Shown here one piece after another: positions 1 through 9,330 of a stretch of DNA of 64,000 nucleotides. The notes below the pieces were generated by a model. The model was not told the origin of the DNA. It ran no database searches and saw nothing but the letters and a program-made list of their open reading frames with translations. How positions within the stretch are numbered: the first letter of the stretch is position 1; each line of letters opens with the position of its first letter. Both the position numbers and the translations under genes were made by a program. This DNA is from Aequorivita lipolytica. GTDB lineage: Bacteria; Bacteroidota; Bacteroidia; Flavobacteriales; Flavobacteriaceae. The stretch is taken from contig NZ_VORU01000012.1 of NCBI RefSeq assembly GCF_007997135.1, forward strand, positions 28,498 to 92,497. Reading direction: 5' to 3'.

Positions 1-93
1 ATTGAAGATGAAGCACAGCTTGAAAGATTTATCGAAATCTTACAATGCATAGAGCAACAAATTAAGACCAAAGATGTCTCAAGAAATTATTGA
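1..93 (+). CDS. 3' end of a truncated gene, unknown
   Basis: An open frame runs from the first base of the window to a TGA at 91-93 and encodes the last 30 residues of a protein that starts upstream. The visible tail is hydrophilic and probably helical. Its stop lies 20 bases inside the next gene, which starts at 74, so the two are probably translationally coupled in one operon. No family can be named from so short a tail. Confidence 0.5.
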   Translation: MEDEAQLERFIEILQCIEQQIKTKDVSRNY

Positions 94-487
94 ACAAATA
101 AAAAATAATCCTTTTGGGGAAATAGATGAATCTATTTTCATAGACAATCAGGAGTATCAAATTACCTATCAATGGAAAAGGAGAATCAGTATTAGCATTC
201 GCCGTAAACAATCATTGATAACTGATACAGCTGTTTTCGAAATTAGAAAATTACCAATAATGAGTATGATTGTTCGTTCTCCGCAATACAGTTTACGCGG
301 AGAGAAAACCGAACTGACAGAGAAATTACTTTTAAATCAATATACGCGTGCGCTTCTTTACTTTCCAACTTCAAAAATTAGTTGTCAGAACCATCAAATT
401 TCATACACCGCAAAATTGAGAAGAAAAGACAGTGACCAATTAGAGACCATAATTGAACACTTTAGAGCGTTGTTAACTACACTATGA
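74..487 (+). CDS. Uncharacterised 137-residue protein
   Basis: The ATG at 74 overlaps the end of the upstream frame by 20 bases, which suggests an operon. The protein is soluble, with no signal peptide or membrane segment. It contains a basic stretch (WKRRISISIRRKQS, about residues 33-46) and ends in a predicted helix. I do not recognise a family. The gene ends just before a strong hairpin at 515-534 and converges with guaB. The coding call rests on length, a normal start and the overlap; function is unknown. Confidence 0.6.
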   Translation: MSQEIIEQIKNNPFGEIDESIFIDNQEYQITYQWKRRISISIRRKQSLITDTAVFEIRKLPIMSMIVRSPQYSLRGEKTELTEKLLLNQYTRALLYFPTSKISCQNHQISYTAKLRRKDSDQLETIIEHFRALLTTL

Positions 488-504
488 AAAGTTCAGCTTT
501 TTTT

Positions 505-534
505 AATTAAAAAAGCACTGGAAAAATCCAGTGC
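505..534 (-). terminator. Rho-independent terminator of guaB, possibly bidirectional
   Basis: Bases 515-534 form a perfect 8-bp stem (GCACTGGA/TCCAGTGC) with an AAAA loop. Read on the minus strand, the stem is followed by a run of T residues (505-514), the usual intrinsic terminator shape for guaB. On the plus strand the trailing T run is weaker, so termination of the 74-487 gene here is less certain. Confidence 0.75.
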
Positions 535-559
535 GTTTAAAGAAATATTTTTTGAACCT

Positions 560-2032
560 CTATCTACTATAATTAGGCGACTCCTTCGTAATAGTTACAT
601 CGTGCGGATGACTCTCCGTAATGCCTGAAAACGTTATTTTCACAAACTTTCCGTTCTCTTTCAGCGTCTCCACATCTTTCGCACCACAATAGCCCATTCC
701 AGCGCGAAGTCCGCCAATAAACTGTGTCATGCTTTCCACCAAATCTCCTTTATAAGGCACACGACCCACAATTCCTTCGGGAACCAGTTTCTTAATATCG
801 TCTTCCACGTCTTGAAAATATCGGTCTTTGGAACCATGCTTCATCGCTTCCACGGAACCCATTCCCCTATATGATTTAAATTTTCTTCCTTCGTAAATAA
901 TTGTTTCCCCAGGAGACTCTTTCGTTCCAGCTAATAACGAACCCAACATAACACAATCAGCCCCAGCAGCAATAGCTTTTGGAATATCTCCGGTATATCG
1001 AATTCCCCCATCAGCAATAACGGGAACACCGCTACCCTTTAAAGCAGCAGCAACTTCTAGCACCGCTGAAAACTGTGGAAAACCAACTCCTGCAACCACT
1101 CGGGTTGTGCAAATTGACCCAGGTCCAATTCCTACTTTAACAGCATCGGCACCAGCATCTACTAAATATTTTGCAGCTTCGGCAGTTGCAATATTACCCA
1201 CCACAACATCTAAATCTGGGAATCTTTGCTTAACTTTTTGTAAAACTTCTACCACACCTTTTGTATGTCCATGGGCAGTGTCTATAATCACGGCGTCAAC
1301 CTGTGCATTTACCAAGGCTTCTGCCCTTTCCACAGCATCTGGGGTTACACCAAGTGCGGCGGCAACACGAAGTCTTCCGTATTTGTCTTTATTGGCATTG
1401 GGTTTTTGGGTAAGCTTTGTAATATCCCTAAAAGTAATTAGTCCCAAAAGTTTTCCTTCATCGCTTACTACTGGAAGTTTTTCAATTTTATTCTGCTGAA
1501 GAATTATCTCGGCCTCCTTTAAAGAGGTGCCCTGAGCAACGGTAACTAAATTTTCCGAAGTCATAACTTCGCTCAGCGGACGTTTCAAATCCTTTTCAAA
1601 ACGAAGATCACGGTTTGTAACAATTCCTATAAGTTTTCCAGCTTCATCAATAATGGGTATTCCACCAATGCTGTATTCACGCATTGTTTTTTGGGCATCG
1701 CCTACTGTGCTTCCCTTTTTTAAAGTTACAGGATCGATAATCATCCCGCTTTCGGCACGTTTCACTTTTCGTACTTCGGCGGCTTGGTCTTCAATGCTCA
1801 TGTTTTTATGAAGCACTCCTATTCCACCTTCCCGCGCAATAGCAATAGCCATAGCGCTTTCGGTCACTGTATCCATCGCAGCGGAAACAATGGGAACGTT
1901 CAATGTAATATTCCGTGAAAATTTTGTGGCGATAGAAACGTCGCGTGGTAAAACTTCAGAATAGGCAGGCACTAATAGTACGTCATCGTAAGTAAGGCCT
2001 TCTCCAAGAATTTTATTATCGTGTGCAGTCAT
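560..2032 (-). CDS. guaB: IMP dehydrogenase
   Basis: The enzyme converts IMP to XMP with NAD+, the committed step of GTP synthesis in the cytosol. The 490-residue length is standard. A TIM-barrel catalytic domain is interrupted by two CBS domains at about residues 95-205. The catalytic loop GPGSICTTR places the nucleophilic cysteine near residue 308, and the flap carries the Arg-Tyr pair in SKDRYFQ. The ATG at 2030-2032 gives the usual N-terminus with the conserved [10 protein letters not shown] -7 promoter box lies about 55 bases upstream and an intrinsic terminator follows the gene. It appears to be monocistronic. Confidence 0.98.
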   Translation of the reverse strand: MTAHDNKILGEGLTYDDVLLVPAYSEVLPRDVSIATKFSRNITLNVPIVSAAMDTVTESAMAIAIAREGGIGVLHKNMSIEDQAAEVRKVKRAESGMIIDPVTLKKGSTVGDAQKTMREYSIGGIPIIDEAGKLIGIVTNRDLRFEKDLKRPLSEVMTSENLVTVAQGTSLKEAEIILQQNKIEKLPVVSDEGKLLGLITFRDITKLTQKPNANKDKYGRLRVAAALGVTPDAVERAEALVNAQVDAVIIDTAHGHTKGVVEVLQKVKQRFPDLDVVVGNIATAEAAKYLVDAGADAVKVGIGPGSICTTRVVAGVGFPQFSAVLEVAAALKGSGVPVIADGGIRYTGDIPKAIAAGADCVMLGSLLAGTKESPGETIIYEGRKFKSYRGMGSVEAMKHGSKDRYFQDVEDDIKKLVPEGIVGRVPYKGDLVESMTQFIGGLRAGMGYCGAKDVETLKENGKFVKITFSGITESHPHDVTITKESPNYSR

Positions 2033-2085
2033 TGCAATTAAATTAACTTTCGAAGAACCGAAAGTGGTTAACTATTAATTGCGTG

Positions 2086-2093
2086 CAAATGTA
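2086..2093 (-). promoter_or_regulatory. Probable guaB promoter -7 box
   Basis: On the minus strand the bases read TACATTTG, an exact match to the Bacteroidota -7 consensus TAnnTTTG. They lie 54-61 bases upstream of the guaB ATG. A clear TTG at -33 is missing, so this is a partial promoter match. Confidence 0.45.
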
Positions 2094-2135
2094 CATTTTT
2101 TAATTTTGAATTCAGAATAATGAATTATGAATTCT

Positions 2136-4568
2136 TTACAATTTCACCTGCAACGTAGCATACCAAGTCCTTGGTTGGCTAGGAAGGATTCCTGGGCCGG
2201 GATAACCTGTAGCTCGGCGGGTAAAATAGCTATTGTCCAAAACATTGTTTATTCCACTCTCAAGTTTGAAACGGCCAAAAGTGTACGACAGCGAAAGGTC
2301 TAATATATCATACGCAGGTATCTCGCCCACAATGCCGCTTTGGCTTTCAAAATCTCGTTCGCTATTTGTGGCATCCGTAAATTGCTTGCTCAAATATGTA
2401 TATTGCAGACTTCCCAAAAAGTTTTTGTACCCAAAGCCAAGACCCGTTTTTAGGTTGATGGCGGGAATAAACTCTACCTTGTTTCCTTCCACATTATTTT
2501 CTTCGGAAGAAGTGTATTCGCTATCCGTAACTGCAAGATTTACGAAATAATTCATTCGGAAATTTCTATTTCCAGAAAAAGTTTCTAGTATGTTCCAATC
2601 TACAAAACTCTCCAATCCGTATGTAAAAGCATCGCCAATATTACCGCGGAAACGCTCCTCTTGAATATCGCTCACCTCGCGAACTATAACCCCCAACCTA
2701 TCCTGATAACGTAAAAAGAAACCACCAACATCATATGAAACAAATTTGCCCAATCTTCCGCGAGCGCCTAAATCAAAAGTAAAACCCTGCTCATCTGTTA
2801 TATTTGGATCCACCACCAAAGATGGATTGGTAATTCTGATATCGTTAAAGGTAACAGAGCGATAATTCTGACTTACATTCCCGTAAATCTCTACAGATTT
2901 CGCGGGTTTGTAACTTAAACCCACTCCCAATAATAGAAATGCACGGTCAAAATCGCGGTTGTCTGCAATGTCTTCATTCAAAATAGGATTGCCAGCAATG
3001 TCAAAATTTATCTTTTTGTATTCGCCTTCGCTTCGTGTTTTTATATATTCAAAACGGAAACCCGGCGTTACCGAGAATTTGGTTGAAAAATTAAAAATGC
3101 TTTCGCCAAAAGTAGCAAAATTTAGGTTTGGAAATTCAAAATCACTTTGACGTGGATAATTCGGAAATGCTTCGGAAGCAAAATTAAAATCTGCATCGTT
3201 TCCATTAGTCCCAGCACCTTGGCGCTCGTTGTTATTTGACTGATAATATTTCCCACCCAAAAGCAATACGTTTTCATTTCCGAATAAATTATAGTGCGTC
3301 AAAATTCTAGCTTCCGCACCCCAATTGTTGAAATTTCCTGAAATCAGTTCGCGTGGCGCATCTAAATCATCCTGCTGCGAAACCCTATTTTCTCGAAAAC
3401 CAACCGATTTCCTGTAAGCATCCAAAGCAAAAAGATTCAAACTAAAATCGGTTTTTTCAGAAAAATTATGATCCAAACGAAGCGAATAAAGTTTCCAATC
3501 TACCTTAAACCAATTCCGCGTTCGGTTGCTGAAGGTTGGGTCTTCCTCAAACTGTTTATCTGTTAACCCTCCCGGTTGCTGGGCAAGGTAATGCAGATAA
3601 CTCATTTCAAAAGCAAGCTTCGTTTTTTCTGAAAATTTATAATCTATATGGGCATAGGCGTTTTGTGAATCAAATTGCGAGTTTGGCCTAAAATCATCTC
3701 CCGTTTTAAAGTTGTAATATGCGTAATAGCCAAACTTACCAACGGTGCCACTTAGGCTATTAAAACTGTTGAAAAGCTCATAAGATCCCAAGGATTGTCG
3801 TGAAATCCATTCTATCTTTTTCTTTGTGTTGGGTTGCATCAGTTTAAAATTTATTAAACCGCCAAACTGTGTTCCATATTCAAGCGAAGCCGCACCGCGA
3901 ACTACTTCAATCTCACTTATAGCATCTGCTGGCGGCGTGTAATAACTTTCGGGATAACCCAAAACATCTGCAGAAATATCATACCCATTTTGGCGCGTAT
4001 TGAAGTTTGCAGTTCTGTTTGGATTCAAGCCACGACCGCCAATATTTAACTGCAATCCGCCATCGTTATTTTCATAAATATTTAAGCCAACTACCTGTGC
4101 ATAAATCTGTCGCGCATTGTTTGTCGCCGTGTTTGTGGTAAGATTTTCCATCACCACTACTTCAGTCTTTTTTCCTGCGTAAATAGCCGTGCCTTCTACT
4201 TGTTTCAAATTTCTTAAAGCGAAAATCTCCTCTTTTCGTCTGGTTATAAGCACTTCGGAAAGCTGCTCTCCCAATAATTCCAGTTGAAATGAAATTGTTG
4301 TGTTTTCAGAAATAGTAAGTTGCTTTTTAAAAACTTCGTATTCCAAATTGTAAACTGCAAATTCATACGTTCCCGCAGGAATTTCAGTGAATTCATAATT
4401 TCCTTCGGCATCGCAAACTTTAGATTTTCCGAGGTCTAAAATATACACTTCTGCAAAAGCGATGGGAGCGTTTGTTTCTTTCGAAATCACTTTCCCCGAA
4501 ACGGTAAATTGTGCAAAAGCTGAAAGATTCACACAAAAAAATAGTAGCACTAAAGCGTTTTTAAGCAT
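2136..4568 (-). CDS. TonB-dependent outer membrane receptor (probably iron or haem related)
   Basis: This 810-residue outer membrane receptor has a signal peptide (VLLFFCVNLSAFAQ, about residues 7-20), a carboxypeptidase-regulatory-like domain (about 22-105), a plug domain (about 120-245, with NIGGRGLNPNRTANF) and a C-terminal beta-barrel with many aromatic strands. It ends in the usual C-terminal strand (TWYATLQVKL). It is the last gene of a minus-strand group with HTTM, imelysin and DUF4856 genes, a combination found in marine Bacteroidota and thought to handle iron. The substrate is inferred from this context and from resemblance to ferric-citrate-type receptors; the sequence does not show it. 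The 283-base gap before it contains palindromic repeats. Confidence 0.9.
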   Translation of the reverse strand: MLKNALVLLFFCVNLSAFAQFTVSGKVISKETNAPIAFAEVYILDLGKSKVCDAEGNYEFTEIPAGTYEFAVYNLEYEVFKKQLTISENTTISFQLELLGEQLSEVLITRRKEEIFALRNLKQVEGTAIYAGKKTEVVVMENLTTNTATNNARQIYAQVVGLNIYENNDGGLQLNIGGRGLNPNRTANFNTRQNGYDISADVLGYPESYYTPPADAISEIEVVRGAASLEYGTQFGGLINFKLMQPNTKKKIEWISRQSLGSYELFNSFNSLSGTVGKFGYYAYYNFKTGDDFRPNSQFDSQNAYAHIDYKFSEKTKLAFEMSYLHYLAQQPGGLTDKQFEEDPTFSNRTRNWFKVDWKLYSLRLDHNFSEKTDFSLNLFALDAYRKSVGFRENRVSQQDDLDAPRELISGNFNNWGAEARILTHYNLFGNENVLLLGGKYYQSNNNERQGAGTNGNDADFNFASEAFPNYPRQSDFEFPNLNFATFGESIFNFSTKFSVTPGFRFEYIKTRSEGEYKKINFDIAGNPILNEDIADNRDFDRAFLLLGVGLSYKPAKSVEIYGNVSQNYRSVTFNDIRITNPSLVVDPNITDEQGFTFDLGARGRLGKFVSYDVGGFFLRYQDRLGVIVREVSDIQEERFRGNIGDAFTYGLESFVDWNILETFSGNRNFRMNYFVNLAVTDSEYTSSEENNVEGNKVEFIPAINLKTGLGFGYKNFLGSLQYTYLSKQFTDATNSERDFESQSGIVGEIPAYDILDLSLSYTFGRFKLESGINNVLDNSYFTRRATGYPGPGILPSQPRTWYATLQVKL

Positions 4569-4597
4569 TTTGAAAACAGTATTGTCCAGTTAAAAAT

Positions 4598-4744
4598 TAT
4601 ATGATGTCCCTACGGGACATTTATTTACTTGTGTTTTTTTTTACCAATATTTTGCCCCGCTGGGGCAGAATGGCTTTAGACATTTTATGTGGGTAATAAA
4701 ATAGATACCCATTGAAAGCTCAGTCCTGTAGGGACTTCATATAA
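4598..4744. repeat. Cluster of REP-like palindromes
   Basis: The gap between the HTTM gene and the TonB receptor carries three short palindromes: ATGTCCCTACGGGACAT near 4603-4620, GCCCCGCTGGGGC near 4654-4667, and CAGTCCTGTAGGGACT near 4720-4736. Read on the minus strand, the middle one is followed by ATATTGGTAAAAA, matching the tail of the units in the array at 31.7-32.0 kb. The same family is therefore present at both loci. The palindromes could act as transcription attenuators within the operon. Confidence 0.6.
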
Positions 4745-4851
4745 TCAAGTTTTACGTTTGATTTTACACTTATCGAAAAACAATGATTTAAAAAAATTTT
4801 AAAATAGTTTGACATTTTTTTGTCTTACAGCGAATCGGTCTTACGTCTTCA

Positions 4852-6216
4852 CTAAAATCCTTTGATAGTATTGTTAAATGGTAAAATCCAATCTTTTCTT
4901 CGGAAGGATTCTTTCTCTTTCATTAAATCCACATTTGGGTTTATGTATGGTTGGCTCAATCTTCCATTCAGCGCTACATAACTTTCTGCGTACACAGCAA
5001 CGTTTTTATGGCCTTGCGAAGCAAAATGATCCCCCAAATAATGTGCGTATTGCAATATAAAATCGGGCTGCGTGCTCATCTGCTTTTCTTGGAAAGGTGT
5101 TAAAAAATCGGTATTGTCCACTAAAAATTGTTCTCCGGTTTCTGTGTTTTTTATTTTGAATTGCGCATACCCAGCCTTCTCCATCAACATTACCCGCCAC
5201 GAAAAACGATAGCCTTCCTCCGTCCAAAAAAGTTCGTTGGGATACGCCAAATAGCGCCACGGAAATAATAGTTGGATTACAAAAAACAAGGCCAGAATAG
5301 GTAAAACAAGGTTTCGTTTGAAGCGGTAAGTTTTCATTTGCGAAATAGCGACCATTTTCGAATAATCTATTCGCAATAACTTCGAAATAAAACGTATAAT
5401 CCGTTGGTGAAAACCTGCTTCAAAAAAGATAAGCGAGCTGACAATCATTATAAACGGGAACATCCCAATAGGAAATAAAACGCGCGTCAACACGTGAAAA
5501 ACAACCACTAATGCAAAAGCAAACCAACGCGTAGGTTTGTAAAGAAGTAAAAAAGGGATTGCCAAATCGTAAGCAGCGCCGCTCCAACTGAAGACGTAAT
5601 GTAGCCATTGCTGTTGCATCAAATCTCCCAAAAAAGGAAGATCGTATTTTGAAGGAAGCCATATTTTTAAAGGCATTGCTTTGAAGAGCCAATCGCTGTT
5701 CAGCTTTGCCAAACCTGCGTAAAAATAAACGATGCCCAGCATTAACTTAATGCTGTCGATGGTCCATTTTGGAATTTCTCTAAATGCTTTGGAAGGATTT
5801 TTAAAAGCATCCACAGAAAAGTATGCATTCGCTGGTAAAAAAATCATTAAAAAACCTACGCAGCTTATAAAATAATAATGATTGAGGTAAGTGGATTTAT
5901 CCATCAACTCAATGTAAGTGAAGCTCAAAAAGAAAATGATTATTGCCAAGCGGTATTTGTAACCCAAAGCAACGAAGAGCGAGGCAATCCCGCAGATCAA
6001 AAAAATCAGGTATGTATAATCTCCAATCGGTTTTACCCATTCAAAACCGTAATAGCTGAAGAAAAACTTTGGTTGAATGTATAATTTTTCAATCCAGCCA
6101 TTTGCCCAAAAACGAACAATGCTTAAAAACATCATAAAACCAAAAAGAACACGAAAGACCGCGAGGGGCGCGGCCTGTGTGGTTCTGTTTAGATAATTGG
6201 ATATTGATTTCGACAT
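4852..6216 (-). CDS. HTTM-domain (vitamin K-dependent gamma-carboxylase-like) membrane protein
   Basis: This 454-residue polytopic membrane protein has several hydrophobic helices in its first 300 residues and a soluble C-terminal part. The DKSTYLNHYYF segment, about residues 105-115, resembles the conserved motif of HTTM / vitamin K-dependent carboxylase-like proteins. The bacterial family has no firmly known reaction. It lies between the imelysin and TonB receptor genes on the same strand and is likely co-transcribed with them, so a role in the same uptake or processing pathway is inferred. The ATG at 6214-6216 gives a normal N-terminus. Confidence 0.8.
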   Translation of the reverse strand: MSKSISNYLNRTTQAAPLAVFRVLFGFMMFLSIVRFWANGWIEKLYIQPKFFFSYYGFEWVKPIGDYTYLIFLICGIASLFVALGYKYRLAIIIFFLSFTYIELMDKSTYLNHYYFISCVGFLMIFLPANAYFSVDAFKNPSKAFREIPKWTIDSIKLMLGIVYFYAGLAKLNSDWLFKAMPLKIWLPSKYDLPFLGDLMQQQWLHYVFSWSGAAYDLAIPFLLLYKPTRWFAFALVVVFHVLTRVLFPIGMFPFIMIVSSLIFFEAGFHQRIIRFISKLLRIDYSKMVAISQMKTYRFKRNLVLPILALFFVIQLLFPWRYLAYPNELFWTEEGYRFSWRVMLMEKAGYAQFKIKNTETGEQFLVDNTDFLTPFQEKQMSTQPDFILQYAHYLGDHFASQGHKNVAVYAESYVALNGRLSQPYINPNVDLMKEKESFRRKDWILPFNNTIKGF

Positions 6217-6246
6217 AATTTGAAAACTCGACGTAATTCAGAGAAA

Positions 6247-6281
6247 GGGATTAGGGATTAGGGATTAGGGATTAGGGATTA
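6247..6281. repeat. Five tandem copies of GGGATTA
   Basis: Five perfect 7-base units of GGGATTA lie in the short gap between the imelysin gene and the HTTM gene start. Copy number of such a microsatellite can change by slippage and could affect spacing in the operon leader; no function is shown. Confidence 0.85.
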
Positions 6282-6328
6282 GTATAACGAATAGCATCCG
6301 TCATCCCGCTTCAGTCATCCAGCCATTT

Positions 6329-7450
6329 TTAATCCCCGTCTGCGTCTACGTAATCTATGCTTACGTCCAAAGCCTGAATCATATCAACTTTTAACAGTAT
6401 AACGATGCGTTGTAACTCATCATAAGTTGCAAGCATTTTTGAGTTATCGGTTTCAACTTGTTGCGCTAGATTTCCATTTAATTCGTTCGCTTTAGTTTTT
6501 GCAACTTCAAATTGATTGTTGATTAAAGCGCTGAGATTTTCACCATTTTTTATGGTGTTTAAATAATCAAGATATGTTTTGAAGCTCTGTCCGGTGGAGT
6601 TTCCATCAAAACTTTTTCCGTTGAAAAAATCACGGCTAGCGTCAATGGCTTCCAGTAAAAGTTCTTTTGAAATGTCTTTTTTATAAAACGCCTCCACATT
6701 TTGCGGTAAAGTTCCGGTTGAAAAAACGCCTGCCGGAATACCTACTTTCCCAGCGCGAAGGGCTTTTTCAAAATAAAAAATATAATCGTTAGTAAGTTTA
6801 TCCACAGCACCGGAAGCGGAAGAACTTGTGTTAGCCACAAAAGCATCGCGGTATCCGCCCGTCCAGCTTGTGAGCACTTCATTGCTTAAAGACGAAATAG
6901 TTTCAGATAAGGTTTGAAGATAATTTTTATAACCTTCCGCGTTACTGTTTGTAGTGTAAAAAGCTACAATTTCAGCATCTGTTTCCGCTAAACCATTCAA
7001 CATATAATCTAGAGCCGGAAAGCCTTGTTTGTCAATTGTAGATGGTAATGAAAAATCATAAAGCCCACTGTCTATAAAACTTTCTATTTGAGCAGCGTTC
7101 GCGGGATACACGTTTAAACGATTTCTGAAACGCAACTCTTCGGCCTTTCCGATTTCAAACATAGAGACATTTTGGAATGAAATGTAAGCATCCTTCCAAA
7201 CTGATCTAAGTGCTTGCAAATTAGCTTCTGTTGGATTTGCATTAAATTCCACAGTCTTTGCATTTAAAGAAATAGCTTTCGTATTAAAGCTGTCATACGC
7301 CGGAATTATAATATTGTCCGCCCAATTAACGAGCATTGCGCTACGGTCAAAAGTATCGGTTGCCTCTTGCGGACTTTCATTATCACTTGAACACGCAATA
7401 ATTGATGCGGCCACTAAAAGCAGTAGAACTCCTAATTTTAAATGTTTCAT
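6329..7450 (-). CDS. Imelysin-family (M75-like) lipoprotein
   Basis: The protein has 373 residues with a lipoprotein signal peptide ending in a lipobox (AASIIAC), so it is probably anchored in the outer membrane or periplasm. The body matches the imelysin-like fold used by iron-regulated proteins (IrpA, EfeO relatives, algal ICMP family): a helical bundle with the pattern DKQGFPALDYML near residue 145. In classical imelysins this region carries GxHxxE; here the His and Glu are not present, so metal binding or catalysis may differ. It sits in a same-strand group with DUF4856, HTTM and TonB receptor genes, which supports an iron uptake role by inference. Confidence 0.85.
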   Translation of the reverse strand: MKHLKLGVLLLLVAASIIACSSDNESPQEATDTFDRSAMLVNWADNIIIPAYDSFNTKAISLNAKTVEFNANPTEANLQALRSVWKDAYISFQNVSMFEIGKAEELRFRNRLNVYPANAAQIESFIDSGLYDFSLPSTIDKQGFPALDYMLNGLAETDAEIVAFYTTNSNAEGYKNYLQTLSETISSLSNEVLTSWTGGYRDAFVANTSSSASGAVDKLTNDYIFYFEKALRAGKVGIPAGVFSTGTLPQNVEAFYKKDISKELLLEAIDASRDFFNGKSFDGNSTGQSFKTYLDYLNTIKNGENLSALINNQFEVAKTKANELNGNLAQQVETDNSKMLATYDELQRIVILLKVDMIQALDVSIDYVDADGD

Positions 7451-7520
7451 ATTAATTATTTATAAATCAAGACGAACCGACCTATATATTGCAAATCGGC
7501 TTGTCTTTAAATTCAATTAT

Positions 7521-8741
7521 TTAATTGGTCGCGGCCTGCGCTACCGTAAAGTCAAATTTTGCCGCCATGGCTTCGGAAACTTCATCTAAAGTTTCAGGGG
7601 CAATATCCCAAAATCCGTTATCTGTTGAATTCAAAAGCATACTCAAAAGTGTATCAACTTCAGCTCTTGTGAAAAGTGGAGTAGCGTTTTCAGATTTTCT
7701 TGTGAAACGAAGGCTATACACAAAGCCATAAGCTTCGGACAATGCGTGAAATGCTCCTTCGCGATTGCCATCTGCGATTTTATTTTTTCCTGCTTGTAAA
7801 TAATAAATACCACGAGCGGCAATTACTATTGAAACTTTTTCACGGATAATAGCGGCTTGTGCATCGCGAACTTCGTAATTTTTCGCAACAATGGCAGCAC
7901 GACCTAATTTGAAAGCATCCCAAATATCTGCGGCTATTGTAGCAAAGTCTGCATTGTCATTAACACGACCTACATATTCATTCAAAAATTTATCATCTTC
8001 ACCAATAGTTAAGTTTGGGTTTTCAGGATTTGCGGAAGTTCCATAAAGGTAACCGTACGCCTCATCCCATTTATGCTCCATGGTTGTGTATGGTTTGTTT
8101 GTTTCAGTAACACCATTATCGTTATTTTGGCGGTTTTCACTTTCATCAAGCACAGCCGCACTTAGATAATTATTCAGCATTTGGTCTGCCATTAAAGCTC
8201 CCAAAAGGCCTTTTGCAAAAGCTTGGTTATACTCTAAACCCTTTGCATTTACGTAACGTGTTTTGCTGCCATCAGCAATCTGTCCTGCTACTCCAGAAGT
8301 TGCTACAATCATTCTATTTGCGAAAACCTCATTGATTTGTGAAGAAATATAACCATCAAAAGTGGCTTTGATTTGTGTGCTTTCAGAGGCGTTTGCCGAG
8401 AAGTAATCGTAGGAAGCTGCACTTTTGCTTCTCAAGTTTTTATCTGAAGCGTTTAAATTTGCATCAGAAAAATCAATATCGCCCGCTTGGTGATTGAACA
8501 TCGCCAATAATGAAGCTTCGGTTGTGTTATCAAAATCAGTAAAGGCATTTGAAGTTTCCCCCGCCATCAAAATTCGGCTTTTTTGACCAGAGAAATCAAC
8601 AGTTGACTCACTGCCACGCATAAATTTATAGGTGGCTGGAGCTTCTACGGTATTTTGGACTATAGGTTGATCGTCATCAGACGAACATGATACAAAGAAT
8701 AATGTTGCCACTAAACTTCCTGTGAGGAATAAATTTTTCAT
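7521..8741 (-). CDS. DUF4856 lipoprotein
   Basis: This 406-residue lipoprotein has the signal LVATLFFVSCSSDDD, with a short acidic serine/aspartate linker after the cysteine as is common in exported Bacteroidota lipoproteins. The body begins with a SESTVDFSGQ-type segment and is rich in Ala/Asn, typical of DUF4856 proteins, which are usually encoded beside imelysin proteins. Only 70 bases separate it from the imelysin gene. Molecular function is unknown; a cell-surface role in iron acquisition is inferred from the neighbours. Confidence 0.8.
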   Translation of the reverse strand: MKNLFLTGSLVATLFFVSCSSDDDQPIVQNTVEAPATYKFMRGSESTVDFSGQKSRILMAGETSNAFTDFDNTTEASLLAMFNHQAGDIDFSDANLNASDKNLRSKSAASYDYFSANASESTQIKATFDGYISSQINEVFANRMIVATSGVAGQIADGSKTRYVNAKGLEYNQAFAKGLLGALMADQMLNNYLSAAVLDESENRQNNDNGVTETNKPYTTMEHKWDEAYGYLYGTSANPENPNLTIGEDDKFLNEYVGRVNDNADFATIAADIWDAFKLGRAAIVAKNYEVRDAQAAIIREKVSIVIAARGIYYLQAGKNKIADGNREGAFHALSEAYGFVYSLRFTRKSENATPLFTRAEVDTLLSMLLNSTDNGFWDIAPETLDEVSEAMAAKFDFTVAQAATN

Positions 8742-8850
8742 TAAATATTATTTAGACTGAATTAAAATAGATTGATTTTTCAGCAAAAATAATAGGGATT
8801 ATGAAAACCCACAAGTTTATTTAGAATTAATTTAAATAGATTTCAAAATT

Positions 8851-9327
8851 TTAGTTTGAAGAAACCTCCAATTGGTGTTTGTACTGAAGTCTCGCAACAC
8901 CTGCCCATTGCAAAAGAAGTTTTCTATCTTCTTCGGAAAGATTACCGTGGATAATTGCATAGGACTCTAAAGGCATTTCGCCATTTTCCACCATTTCAAC
9001 AAGTTCTTCCAGCTTGTGCTCCTTCTTTTTCACTGTATAATTTTTCCAAGCAGATACGTTAAAATGTTCCTTTCCCTCTTCAATATGATCGGCCAACCAT
9101 AGTGAAGCTGGTGCAATCTCTGCATACCACGGATATTGGGTTTGGTCGCTATGGCAATCGTAACAGCTCTCTTTTAATATAGAGGCTACTTTTACAGAAG
9201 GCTTGGTTTCTGCTTCAAATAATGCAACACTTTCGTAACCACCGTTATTTTTTTCTGGACGTATAAATTGAATTGCCACCAAAGCAACTAGTGCCAATAC
9301 AAGAACTATTTTTATAACTTTATTCAA
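8851..9327 (-). CDS. Haem-binding domain protein (CxxCH), membrane anchored
   Basis: The protein has 158 residues with an N-terminal membrane anchor (about residues 5-22) followed by a small haem-binding domain. The haem attachment motif CYDCH is at residues 55-59, and the surrounding SCYDCHSDQTQYPWY matches the Bacteroidota haem_bd family. The start is probably the TTG at 9325-9327, because an in-frame TAA lies two codons upstream and no ATG is nearby. It begins 3 bases after the 5'-nucleotidase stop, so the two are co-translated. The 109-base gap before DUF4856 may carry a separate promoter for the uptake genes. Confidence 0.85.
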   Translation of the reverse strand: MNKVIKIVLVLALVALVAIQFIRPEKNNGGYESVALFEAETKPSVKVASILKESCYDCHSDQTQYPWYAEIAPASLWLADHIEEGKEHFNVSAWKNYTVKKKEHKLEELVEMVENGEMPLESYAIIHGNLSEEDRKLLLQWAGVARLQYKHQLEVSSN

Positions 9328-9330
9328 AAT

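Noticed and set aside
1107..1499. Long plus-strand open frame within guaB
   Set aside because: It lies entirely inside guaB on the other strand, and guaB has all IMPDH motifs. It is a codon-bias shadow.
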